A stretch of 64,000 nucleotides of DNA from positions 930,001 through 994,000 of the forward strand of contig NZ_CP021431.1 of assembly GCF_002158905.1 (NCBI RefSeq), read 5' to 3'. The stretch comes from Yoonia vestfoldensis (GTDB taxonomy: Bacteria > Pseudomonadota > Alphaproteobacteria > Rhodobacterales > Rhodobacteraceae). Positions 33,699-41,270 of this stretch are shown here, in pieces. The notes under the pieces were generated by a model, which saw only the letters and a list, made by a program, of their open reading frames with translations, did no database searches and had not been told where the DNA came from. The position numbers were made by a program, and so were the translations under genes. The first letter of the stretch is position 1. Each line of letters opens with the position of its first letter.

Positions 33699-34475
33699 AT
33701 GAAAAAGCCGACATGGGTGATTGCCAAGGAACAGGCCAAGCGTGTGGCGGCCAATGAAACCGTCTGGCTGTTCGGCCTGCATGCGGTGCGCGACGCGCTG
33801 GAAAATCCCAAGCGCGAGAAACTCCGCCTGGTCGTGACGCGCAATGCGCTGGAACGTCTGGGCGAGGCGGTGACGACGGGCGGGATCGCGCCTGAAATCA
33901 GCGATCCGCGCAAATTTGCAGCACCGCTTGACCCGCAATCGGTGCATCAGGGGGCCGCGCTCGAGGTCAAACCGCTTGATTGGGGCAGTTTGCAGGATGT
34001 CGCTTTGCGTGACGGTCCGATGCCGCCGCGTATCGTGCTGCTGGACCGGGTGACCGACCCGCATAACGTTGGCGCGATCCTGCGGTCGGCGGAAGTGTTC
34101 GGCGCGCGGGCCGTTGTTGCAATGCAGCGCCATGCAGCGCCTGAAACCGGCGCTTTGGCCAAGACCGCCAGCGGCGCGCTGGAACGCCAGCCTTACCTGC
34201 GGGTGCGCAATCTGGCCGATGCGATCGTGGAATTGCAGCAGATGGGCTATCTGGTGCTGGGCCTGGATGGCGAGGCCGAGACCACGATCGAAGCCGCCGT
34301 CGAAGGCAAGCGCGACCGTGCCGTCGCGCTGGTCATGGGCGCCGAGGGGCCGGGGCTGCGCGACAAGACGCGCGAGACCTGCGACATCTTGGTGCGGATC
34401 GACGCAAGTGCGGATTTCGGCTCGCTCAACGTTTCAAATGCGGCCGCTGTCGCCCTATATGCAGCACGGGGCTGA
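33699..34475 (+). CDS. rlmB: 23S rRNA (guanosine-2251-2'-O)-methyltransferase, SpoU/TrmH family
   Basis: A 258-residue SPOUT methyltransferase. Motif 1 DPHNVGAILRSAEVFGA, motif 2 VMGAEGPGLR and motif 3 SLNVSNAAAVALYAA are all present, making the trefoil knot that binds S-adenosylmethionine. The N-terminal ETVWLFGLHAV segment is the RlmB substrate-binding domain. I start it at the ATG at 33699; the open frame upstream overlaps the tRNA and is not coding. A zinc-ribbon gene follows 15 bp later. Confidence 0.93.
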   Translation: MKKPTWVIAKEQAKRVAANETVWLFGLHAVRDALENPKREKLRLVVTRNALERLGEAVTTGGIAPEISDPRKFAAPLDPQSVHQGAALEVKPLDWGSLQDVALRDGPMPPRIVLLDRVTDPHNVGAILRSAEVFGARAVVAMQRHAAPETGALAKTASGALERQPYLRVRNLADAIVELQQMGYLVLGLDGEAETTIEAAVEGKRDRAVALVMGAEGPGLRDKTRETCDILVRIDASADFGSLNVSNAAAVALYAARG

Positions 34476-34490
34476 TAAAAGGGACTTGCC

Positions 34491-34778
34491 ATGGCCGGAA
34501 CGAAGATCGCGACCTGCTGTTATTGCGGGACACGCGCAGCCTTGGTGCTGCGCGGCCAGAGCCGGCATGAATTGAGTTGCAGCAATTGCGGCGCGCCATT
34601 GCATGCGATGAAGATGCTGCCCAGCACCCCCGCGCCCGCGCGGCAAAAGCGCCCCTATACCCCGCCCCATCCCGAGCGGATGCAACCCGCCCGCCCGCAA
34701 AAGCGGCGCAAGGGCAAAAGCTTTGGCCGCAAGGTGTTTTCAGAGCTATGGGACATTATCGAGGACGTCTTTGACTGA
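34491..34778 (+). CDS. Small zinc-ribbon protein
   Basis: A 95-residue protein with two C-x2-C knuckles (CCYCGT and CSNCGAP), a TFIIB-type zinc ribbon, then a Pro/Lys/Arg-rich linker and a C-terminal amphipathic helix (FSELWDIIEDVFD). Conserved as a hypothetical in Rhodobacterales. AAAAGGGA precedes the ATG; it is probably co-transcribed with rlmB. Nucleic-acid or protein binding is inferred. Confidence 0.8.
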   Translation: MAGTKIATCCYCGTRAALVLRGQSRHELSCSNCGAPLHAMKMLPSTPAPARQKRPYTPPHPERMQPARPQKRRKGKSFGRKVFSELWDIIEDVFD

Positions 34779-34811
34779 AAATCCAGCAGTCACGCATGAT
34801 CACGTCTTGCT

Positions 34812-34940
34812 GAGGGAACCTTTTGTTGTCTCAAGCGCTTACCATTGACGATCTGTGGCGCGGCTTTTGGAACCTGCCGTGCCAAACTCACTGTCCCTCG
34901 TTCCATAACTTGCGCCCAAGGCTTCCTTGGGCGCTTTTTT
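34812..34940 (+). ncRNA. Candidate structured RNA ending in a terminator
   Basis: The 190 bp between the zinc-ribbon gene and the CoA-binding gene holds no ORF. GAGGGA (34812-34817) can pair with TCCCTC (34894-34899) around an inner TTTGG/CCAAA stem, and a terminator follows at once. It may be a small RNA or just the 3' UTR of the rlmB unit. No known RNA family recognised. Confidence 0.3.
34912..34940 (+). terminator. Strong Rho-independent terminator
   Basis: GCGCCCAAG (34912-34920) pairs perfectly with CTTGGGCGC (34926-34934), followed by T6. Confidence 0.88.
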
Positions 34941-34969
34941 CTTGGCGCAGACTGGGTTAGAGATGCTGC

Positions 34970-35437
34970 ATGACACTGAGTGATGACAGCCTGCGCGCGA
35001 TCCTGAAACGCACCCGCACCATCGCGGTGGTCGGCGTATCGGCCAATCCGGTGCGCCCCAGCTATTTTGTGGCGCGCTATCTGGGGCTGAAGGGCTTTCG
35101 CGTGATCCCGGTCAATCCCGGTCTGGCGGGGCAGCGCCTGTTTGGCGAAACTGTTTATGCCAGCCTGGCCGATATCCCGCATGATGTGGATATGGTCGAT
35201 ATCTTTCGCAAACCCGACGCCGTGCCCGCGCTGGTTGATGAGGCGCTGGCGCGCTGGCCCAAATTGCAGACGGTCTGGATGCAGATCGGCGTGACCCATG
35301 CCGAGGCCGCCGCCAAGGCCGAGGCGCGCGGCGTGACCGTGGTGCAGGACCGGTGCCCCAAGATCGAATACCAGCGGCTATTTGGTGAATTGCGCATGGG
35401 TGGCTTTGCGACGGGGATTATATCGTCCAAGCTTTAG
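34970..35437 (+). CDS. CoA-binding (YccU-type) protein
   Basis: A 155-residue Rossmann-fold protein of the CoA_binding_2 family: IAVVGVSANPVRPSYFVARY near residue 16, then GFRVIPVNPG and VDIFRKPDAVPALVDEAL. Members bind CoA thioesters; the physiological role is not established. Length is typical. It is isolated, with a strong terminator just before it. Confidence 0.88.
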   Translation: MTLSDDSLRAILKRTRTIAVVGVSANPVRPSYFVARYLGLKGFRVIPVNPGLAGQRLFGETVYASLADIPHDVDMVDIFRKPDAVPALVDEALARWPKLQTVWMQIGVTHAEAAAKAEARGVTVVQDRCPKIEYQRLFGELRMGGFATGIISSKL

Positions 35438-35468
35438 CGCCCCGATCCCGGACGATGTCCGGGACAAG

Positions 35469-35495
35469 ATGAGTATTTTTGGAAAAAAGAAGTCG
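35469..35495 (+). repeat. Dispersed gene-end repeat, copy 1
   Basis: GAGTATTTTTGGAAAAAAG core, 32 bp after a stop codon. Related copies at 40681, 45960 and 49572. The core contains a TTTTTGGAAAAA palindrome. Confidence 0.7.
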
Positions 35496-35500
35496 AAGGA

Positions 35501-35812
35501 TCAGGGGCGACGTGCGGCTTTTTCGTCGATGCCCGAGGTGCCTTGGCGGCGGGCGAGTTCTGCCACGACCTCGGCCAGGGTCACATCGCGGGCGGTCAGC
35601 ATGACGAGCAGATGGTAAAGCACATCTGCCGCCTCTGATGTCAGCTTGTCGCGGTCGCCTTTGACGGCTTCGATAATCGCCTCGATGGCCTCTTCGCCGA
35701 ATTTCTCGGCGCATTTTTCGGGGCCTTTGGCAAGCAATTGCGCGGTCCAGCTGCTGGTGGGATCGGCGTTTTTGCGCGCGGCAATCAGGTGGGCAAGATC
35801 ATCCAGCGTCAT
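35501..35812 (-). CDS. hisE: Phosphoribosyl-ATP diphosphatase
   Basis: HisE hydrolyses phosphoribosyl-ATP to phosphoribosyl-AMP, the second step of histidine synthesis. The 103-residue MazG-fold protein shows [14 protein letters not shown] and the metal-binding [14 protein letters not shown] helix. It is separate from HisI, as in most alphaproteobacteria. Its ATG overlaps the hisF stop by 4 bp, so hisA-hisF-hisE are one leftward unit. Confidence 0.95.
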   Translation of the reverse strand: MTLDDLAHLIAARKNADPTSSWTAQLLAKGPEKCAEKFGEEAIEAIIEAVKGDRDKLTSEAADVLYHLLVMLTARDVTLAEVVAELARRQGTSGIDEKAARRP

Positions 35813-36567
35813 GGTCGCACCGCGATGCCCGCTGCGGCCATATGCGCCTTGGCCTGCGCGATAGTGTAGGTCCCGAAATGAAAGATCGAGGCGGCCAGCA
35901 CCGCCGAAGCCCCGCCGATGGTCACGCCTTCGACAAGGTGATCCAGATTGCCGACCCCGCCCGAGGCGATCACCGGCACATCGACCGCATCCGCGATGGC
36001 GCGGGTCAGTGGCAGGTTGAACCCCGCCTTGGTGCCGTCGCGGTCCATCGAGGTCAAAAGGATCTCGCCCGCGCCTTTTGCGACGACCGTGCGGGCAAAG
36101 TCCACCGCGTCGATGCCGGTCGCGCGCCTGCCGCCATGGGTAAAGATTTCCCATTTGCCGGGGGCGGTTGTTTTGGCATCAATCGCCACGACGATACATT
36201 GCGAGCCAAAGCGCATCGCGGCCTCGGCCACCACATCGGGGTTGGCCACGGCGGCGGAATTGAAGCTGACTTTGTCTGCCCCCGCCAGCAGCAGGTCGCG
36301 CACATCGTGATGCGTGCGCACGCCGCCGCCGATGGTCAGCGGCATGAAACATTGTTCCGCCGTCCGCGTCGCCAGATCGAACATCGTGCCGCGGTTTTCA
36401 TGCGTGGCCTTGATGTCGAGAAAGACCAGCTCGTCCGCGCCGGCCGCATTATAGGCCATCGCCTGTTCCACCGGATCGCCCGCATCGACCAGATCGACGA
36501 AATTCACGCCTTTCACGGTGCGCCCTTCGGCGACGTCGAGGCAGGGGATGATGCGAACCTTGAGCAT
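35809..36567 (-). CDS. hisF: Imidazole glycerol phosphate synthase, cyclase subunit
   Basis: A 252-residue (beta/alpha)8 barrel that works with HisH to make imidazole glycerol phosphate and AICAR. Catalytic Asp residues lie in IIPCLDV (D11) and [16 protein letters not shown] and SGGVGN hold the phosphates. It lies between hisA (8 bp gap) and hisE (4-bp overlap). Confidence 0.97.
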   Translation of the reverse strand: MLKVRIIPCLDVAEGRTVKGVNFVDLVDAGDPVEQAMAYNAAGADELVFLDIKATHENRGTMFDLATRTAEQCFMPLTIGGGVRTHHDVRDLLLAGADKVSFNSAAVANPDVVAEAAMRFGSQCIVVAIDAKTTAPGKWEIFTHGGRRATGIDAVDFARTVVAKGAGEILLTSMDRDGTKAGFNLPLTRAIADAVDVPVIASGGVGNLDHLVEGVTIGGASAVLAASIFHFGTYTIAQAKAHMAAAGIAVRP

Positions 36568-36575
36568 GGCCCTGT

Positions 36576-37310
36576 TTAGGCCTGCGGGCCGGGTTCGGCA
36601 AGCATGCGCAGCGCCTGCGCCAGATCCAGCGCCCCATCATAAAGCGCGCGGCCCGAAATCGCCCCCGCGATCACGCCGGTGTCGCGCAAGGCCGTCAGAT
36701 CCGCCAGCGACGATACCCCGCCAGAGGCGATGACCGGAATGCTGACCGCGCGGGCCAGGGCGGCGGTGGCGTCGATATTGGGCCCTTTCATGGCGCCATC
36801 GCGCAGGATATCGGTATAGATGATCGCGGCAATGCCCGCATCTTCAAAGCTGCGCGCCAGATCGGTGACCATGACATCGGTTTCCTCGGCCCAGCCGCGT
36901 GTCGCCACACGTCCGTTCCGCGCATCAAGGCCCACGGCGACTTGCCCCGGAAATGCGCGCGCCGCCTGCCGCACCAATGCCGGGTTTTCCACCGCCACCG
37001 TGCCCAGAATCACCCGCGCGAGGCCTTTGTCGAGCCAGGCCTCGATCGTGGCCATATCGCGGATGCCGCCGCCCAGCTGCGCAGGGACGGGACAGACTTT
37101 CAAGATCGCCTCGACCGGGGCGGCATTGACGGGCGTGCCAGCAAAAGCGCCGTTCAGATCGACCAGATGCAGCCAGCCGCAGCCCGCATCCACGAAGGCG
37201 CGCGCCTGTGCGGCAGGGTCATCATTGAACACCGTGGTCTGGTCCATATCGCCATGCACCAGCCGCACGGCCTGTCCATCCTTGAGGTCGATCGCGGGGT
37301 AGAGGATCAT
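36576..37310 (-). CDS. hisA: ProFAR isomerase
   Basis: A 244-residue (beta/alpha)8 barrel that isomerises ProFAR to [17 protein letters not shown] carries the catalytic Asp; QLGGGIRD and YTDILRDG are family motifs. I take the ATG at 37310, with GAAAGG upstream, rather than the open frame beginning at 37328. First gene of the hisA-F-E unit, divergent from a DUF2147 gene. Confidence 0.95.
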   Translation of the reverse strand: MILYPAIDLKDGQAVRLVHGDMDQTTVFNDDPAAQARAFVDAGCGWLHLVDLNGAFAGTPVNAAPVEAILKVCPVPAQLGGGIRDMATIEAWLDKGLARVILGTVAVENPALVRQAARAFPGQVAVGLDARNGRVATRGWAEETDVMVTDLARSFEDAGIAAIIYTDILRDGAMKGPNIDATAALARAVSIPVIASGGVSSLADLTALRDTGVIAGAISGRALYDGALDLAQALRMLAEPGPQA

Positions 37311-37448
37311 CGGGGCGGCCTTTCGCATCTTTGCGCCCGTTATGCATGGCGCGTGCGGGAATGCAACGCGCCGTCCCGACCCAACGTCAGACTTGATTGC
37401 GCAAATGGCTCCGGATCAAACTGCCCCATCTTCAGGGAGGAGATCCAT

Positions 37449-37838
37449 ATGAAACACCTAATCCTGGCCGCCGCTGCGGCCTTTGCCTTGGCGGGGGGCG
37501 CCAGCGCGCAGGATGCCGCCATCGGCACCTGGCAGACCGAGGTCGATGATGGCGCTTTTGCCTATATCACCATCGCACCTTGCGGCACCGCCGTTTGCGG
37601 CGCGATTGCGCGCACCTTTAACAGCGAGGGCGAATACGATTCCCCCAACCTGGGCCGACAGATTGTCATTGATATGGCCCCGAATGGGGACGGGACCTAT
37701 AATGGACAGGTCTGGCGTCCGTCGAATGACCGCATCTATGTGGGCAAGATGGATGTTGCGGGCGATGCCTTGCGGCTGCGCGGCTGCGTGGCGGGCGGGT
37801 TGATCTGCGCCAGCCAGAATTGGGTCCGGATCGAGTGA
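37449..37838 (+). CDS. Secreted DUF2147 protein
   Basis: A 129-residue periplasmic protein: signal peptide of 20 residues (cleavage ASA-QD), then the DUF2147 beta-rich domain (IGTWQTEVDDGAFAYITIAP, CGTAVCGAI, and CVAGGLICASQNWVRI at the end). Function unknown. AGGGAGGAG precedes the ATG. It is placed between two parts of the his locus but on the opposite strand. Confidence 0.87.
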   Translation: MKHLILAAAAAFALAGGASAQDAAIGTWQTEVDDGAFAYITIAPCGTAVCGAIARTFNSEGEYDSPNLGRQIVIDMAPNGDGTYNGQVWRPSNDRIYVGKMDVAGDALRLRGCVAGGLICASQNWVRIE

Positions 37839-37872
37839 GCATGCTGGCCCCGGCATGCGGGGTCATTTCGCC

Positions 37873-38364
37873 TTAGGCGGGCGCGCGCAGGCCGGTTTCG
37901 ACCAGCATATTGCGCCGTTTCGCCTCGTAATAATAGCCGCGGGCGTACCAGCGCACGGCCGTGGCCTCGTCACCATCCGACAGCAGCCATGCGCCGCGCA
38001 GATAGCGGCCCGCATAGCGCAGGTTGGTTTCCGCATCCAGCAGATCGCGCGGCTCGCCGCTGAACCCCATGCTGCGGGCCGTCTGCGGCAGGATCTGCAT
38101 CAGCCCGTAATAAGGCCCGTTGCGCGCGGCGGGGTTATGCGTGCTTTCGCGGATGATCACCCGGTGCAGCAGCGTGACCGGGATATCATGGATATCGGCA
38201 TATTGATTGATCAGCGCGCGCAATTCGGGGGTTTCATTGGGATGTAGCGGGATAGCGCTGGTATCAGCGCGGCTGACACCTGCATCGCCACCGCGCGCGC
38301 AAGCGGCAAGTGCTGCCCCTGCACCCAGCAAAAGCGCGCGCCGGCACAGGGTTTGGTTTGTCAT
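37873..38364 (-). CDS. Lytic transglycosylase lipoprotein (SLT fold)
   Basis: A 163-residue protein with a twin-Arg-like basic start, lipobox LAAC (Cys 22) and a single SLT domain: IIRESTHNPAARNGPYYGLM with the catalytic Glu, then ILPQTARSMGF and NLRYAGRYL. It cleaves peptidoglycan glycan strands and should be anchored to the outer membrane. It starts 2 bp past the hisH stop, so it is probably co-transcribed with hisB-hisH, an unusual partner. Confidence 0.9.
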   Translation of the reverse strand: MTNQTLCRRALLLGAGAALAACARGGDAGVSRADTSAIPLHPNETPELRALINQYADIHDIPVTLLHRVIIRESTHNPAARNGPYYGLMQILPQTARSMGFSGEPRDLLDAETNLRYAGRYLRGAWLLSDGDEATAVRWYARGYYYEAKRRNMLVETGLRAPA

Positions 38365-38366
38365 CT

Positions 38367-39005
38367 TCAGGGTCTCCAGCGCAGGAAATTGGCGATCATG
38401 CGCAGGCCCGCATGCTGGCTTTTCTCGGGGTGGAACTGCGTGCCGATGATATTGTCGCGCCCGATGATGGCGGTCACATCGCCGCCATAATCGACATGGG
38501 CCAGCCGTTCGGCGGGGTTGCTGACCTGCATCGCATAGGAATGGACGAAATAGGCATGCTCGCCCGTGGCGATACCGTCCAGCACCGGATGGGGATTGTC
38601 GATCACCAGATCGTTCCAGCCCATATGCGGCACTTTCAGCGCGGGATCGGCGGGGGTGATCCGGCGGATATCGCCCGCGATCCAGCCAAAACCGGGGGTA
38701 TCGGCATGTTCGTGGCCGGTGGTTGCCAGCATCTGCATGCCCACACAAATGCCAAAGAACGGCACGGCGCGGCGGGTGACAGACTCGGTGATCGCCTCGG
38801 CCAGACCGGAATGGGCATAAAGCTGGCTGCGGCAATGCGGAAAGGCGCCGTCGCCGGGCAGCACGATCCGGTCGGCGCGCGCCACGACATCAGGATCGCC
38901 GGTGACGATGATCGGGCCTGCGCCGACCTCTGCGGCCATCCGCTCGAATGCTTTTTGCGCCGAATGCAGGTTGCCGCTGTCGTAATCGACCAGAGCCGTG
39001 GTCAT
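38367..39005 (-). CDS. hisH: Imidazole glycerol phosphate synthase, glutaminase subunit
   Basis: A 212-residue class I glutamine amidotransferase that feeds ammonia to HisF. The nucleophile Cys is in [10 protein letters not shown], and the His-Glu pair is in [19 protein letters not shown] starts the fold. It overlaps hisB by 4 bp. Confidence 0.96.
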   Translation of the reverse strand: MTTALVDYDSGNLHSAQKAFERMAAEVGAGPIIVTGDPDVVARADRIVLPGDGAFPHCRSQLYAHSGLAEAITESVTRRAVPFFGICVGMQMLATTGHEHADTPGFGWIAGDIRRITPADPALKVPHMGWNDLVIDNPHPVLDGIATGEHAYFVHSYAMQVSNPAERLAHVDYGGDVTAIIGRDNIIGTQFHPEKSQHAGLRMIANFLRWRP

Positions 39006-39589
39006 AAGCTGCCCTTGGTAGAGGGGATCGCATCGCTTTTGCGCGGGTCGGTTTCCACCGCGTCACGCAATGCGCGCGCCACGGCCTTGAAGGCGGCTTC
39101 GGTGATGTGATGGGCGTTGAACCCGTGCAGCCGGTCGATATGCAGCGTGATCCCGCCATGGGTGGACAAAGCCTGAAAGAATTCGCGCACCAATTCGGTG
39201 TCGAAACTGCCGATCTTGCCGAAGGGCAGATCAAGGTTGCAGATCAGGTAAGGCCGTCCCGACAGATCGAGTGCTGCGCGCAGCTGCGCATCATCCATCG
39301 CCAGATGGCAGGACCCATAGCGCCGGATGCCGCGCTTGTCGCCCAAAGCCTGCGTCAACGCCTGGCCAAGGGCTATGCCCACATCCTCGACCGTGTGGTG
39401 ATCGTCGATATGCAGATCGCCGGTGGCGCGGATGGTCATGTCGATCAGCGCATGGCGCGCCAGCTGGTCCAGCATGTGATCGAAGAAACCGACGCCGGTG
39501 ACATTGTCATAGATCCCGCTGCCATCCAGATTGATGGTCACCGTGATATCGGTTTCCGCAGTCTTGCGGGTGATTGTGGCTGTGCGCAT
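39002..39589 (-). CDS. hisB: Imidazoleglycerol-phosphate dehydratase
   Basis: A 195-residue monofunctional HisB (no phosphatase domain). Metal-binding His/Glu motifs are seen in [26 protein letters not shown] and [10 protein letters not shown]. The ATG at 39589 follows AAGGGACAG; the upstream open frame is not conserved sequence. First gene of the hisB-hisH-transglycosylase unit. Confidence 0.96.
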   Translation of the reverse strand: MRTATITRKTAETDITVTINLDGSGIYDNVTGVGFFDHMLDQLARHALIDMTIRATGDLHIDDHHTVEDVGIALGQALTQALGDKRGIRRYGSCHLAMDDAQLRAALDLSGRPYLICNLDLPFGKIGSFDTELVREFFQALSTHGGITLHIDRLHGFNAHHITEAAFKAVARALRDAVETDPRKSDAIPSTKGSL

Positions 39590-39737
39590 GTTCTGCTGTC
39601 CCTTGGCCCTGCTGGCGATGTCTATAAGGGCATCCGCCCCGACCGCCAAGGCCGCAGGGCTGTTGGTGGTGCTTTTCAGCAAGTTTTAAGCATTTGCTGT
39701 CATTCAGCTGGTGATGAAGCCTTGTCAGGAGAATCCG

Positions 39738-40379
39738 ATGAAAGCAATGATCTTGCGCGACGACGCCGCTGATGCGGTGCAAACGGCCCATATTCTGGTC
39801 AGCAAAGGGTTCCAGACCCTTTGTGTGACCAACCGCGATATCGCGCAGGCAATGATCCGCGCCGATGTGATCGACCTGATCGTGATGGATGAACGGGTCG
39901 GCACGCAGCTGACCCATACGCTGGCCCTGTCCGCCGAAAGGCGCAACCCCTATGTCAGCACCATCATCATGACCGATGAAGGCCGGCAGATGACGGATGA
40001 TCTTTATGGCTTGATCCCCAGTCTTTACGCGCTGATCGGCACGCGGACAGAAACGAATTTGATGGGCCAGATTTTCGTCTCGGCCATGGCCAATGCGGAT
40101 GAAATCGCCCGCCGCATCGACCGCCAGCTTGCCGCGGATGCGGCGGATATGGCGCCGGATTCGGATGATGACGCGTTGGATGCGCTGGATGACGCGGCGG
40201 CATTTTGGGATGATGATGATGATGATACGGCCGACGCGGCCTTTGCCATGCCCGCCTTGCATGACATCGCCGCAGAGGCGCGGCGCAGCTGGGGCGATTA
40301 TGCCGATATCCGCCCGCATCCGGTGCTGAACCCACCCGCGATGCCGCCGCGTGACGGCGCGATCAAGGCTTTTGCCTGA
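39738..40379 (+). CDS. Receiver-like protein with Asp-rich tail
   Basis: A 213-residue protein. Residues 1-120 follow the response-regulator receiver pattern (acidic pair D8-D9, DLIVMDE with D51, then STIIMTD), but the conserved Lys near the end is not visible, so phosphorylation is doubtful. The rest is Asp-rich with an FWDDDDDDTAD run and a short conserved-looking C-terminus. CAGGAG precedes the ATG at 39738. No DNA-binding domain. Similar proteins occur in Rhodobacterales as hypotheticals. Confidence 0.75.
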   Translation: MKAMILRDDAADAVQTAHILVSKGFQTLCVTNRDIAQAMIRADVIDLIVMDERVGTQLTHTLALSAERRNPYVSTIIMTDEGRQMTDDLYGLIPSLYALIGTRTETNLMGQIFVSAMANADEIARRIDRQLAADAADMAPDSDDDALDALDDAAAFWDDDDDDTADAAFAMPALHDIAAEARRSWGDYADIRPHPVLNPPAMPPRDGAIKAFA

Positions 40380-40390
40380 TCCATCACGCA

Positions 40391-40416
40391 AAAGGCCGCC
40401 CTGAAAGGCGGCCTTT
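40391..40416 (+). terminator. Terminator after receiver-like gene
   Basis: AAAGGCCGCC (40391-40400) pairs perfectly with GGCGGCCTTT (40407-40416). The A and T tracts make it bidirectional. Confidence 0.8.
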
Positions 40417-40445
40417 GCAACTGGCGCGCTGGCCAGTGAACCAAT

Positions 40446-40520
40446 TGGAGCGGGCGAAGAGATTCGAACTCTCGACCCTAACCTTGGCAAGGTTATGCTC
40501 TACCCCTGAGCTACGCCCGC
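40446..40520 (-). tRNA. tRNA-Gly (GCC)
   Basis: Read on the minus strand: acceptor GCGGGCG/CGCCCGC, D-arm GCTCAGGGGTAGAGC, anticodon loop TTGCCAA (GCC), T-loop GTTCGAATC, and an encoded CCA. Standard 75-nt cloverleaf. Confidence 0.97.
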
Positions 40521-40680
40521 ATCCGTTGGTGAGGCGTGGATTACAAACACTTGGCCCGGTCTGCAAGGCCAAAATTGCAGCGCCTGGTGTTTTTGTTGTC
40601 CTGCACCGCAGCGGCGGGTGGGGCGGGGTGAACCCCGCCTTACGGCGCAGACCCCGGGCGGAGTGCATTGGGCAAAGGGG

Positions 40681-40713
40681 GGCCTCCGGCGGGAGTATTT
40701 TTGGAAAAAAGAA
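40681..40713 (+). repeat. Dispersed gene-end repeat, copy 2
   Basis: Most complete copy: GGCCTCCGGCGGGAGTAT at 40681-40698, then TTTTGGAAAAAAGAAG. It lies between tRNA-Gly and the VOC pseudogene; the rest of 40521-40796 shows no gene. Confidence 0.75.
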
Positions 40714-40796
40714 GCGGGGAGAGGGGGGCAGAGGCGGGTGTTGCGCGCCATTCTGGGCCATATCTACCCCTGCGGCCAATCATCTTTGGCGGCTTT

Positions 40797-41213
40797 TCAC
40801 CTTTGCCTTGGTCCTGTCACGCTGGTGGGCGCGCAATGGATCAGGTCCCACCGATTGCCGAACGGATCAGTGAAGACGGCAACATGGCCATAGGGTGCGT
40901 CGCGCGGCGGGCCTACGAAGCGGAGACCGCTTGCCTGCATCTTTGCGTGATCTTTGTCGAAATCATCCGCCTGCAAGAACAGCCAGACGCGCCCGCCGCC
41001 TTGGTTGCCGATGGCGGCGCGCTGCCTTTTATCGACTGCGCGGGCCAGCAGGAACGCGGTCTATGCGCCTTTCGGGGCGACCCCCAGCCAACGCTTGGCG
41101 CTGCCAAGATCGGTGTCTTCCAGCAGATCAAAGCCCAGCGCCCCCGCAAAGAACGCGATGGCGCTGTCATCGTCGGGGACAAGACGCGCAACAAGCGACA
41201 GGTGCTGTGGCAT
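40797..41213 (-). pseudogene. VOC family gene with one in-frame amber codon
   Basis: Reading leftward from the ATG at 41213, one frame encodes 138 codons of a complete VOC protein. It starts MPQHLSLVARLVPDDDSA, continues AIAFFAGALGFDLLE, and ends with AVFTDPFGNRWDLIH, the metal-ligand region. It is broken only by a TAG at 41063-41061, after 50 codons; the frame is open on both sides. It is either a recently inactivated gene, a readthrough gene, or a sequencing error. Substrate unknown. Confidence 0.8.
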
Positions 41214-41270
41214 GAGAATGGCCTGTCCCCGTCTGTTATGGTGCCGCGGTCAGAGGGGGCAGGGTGGTCA

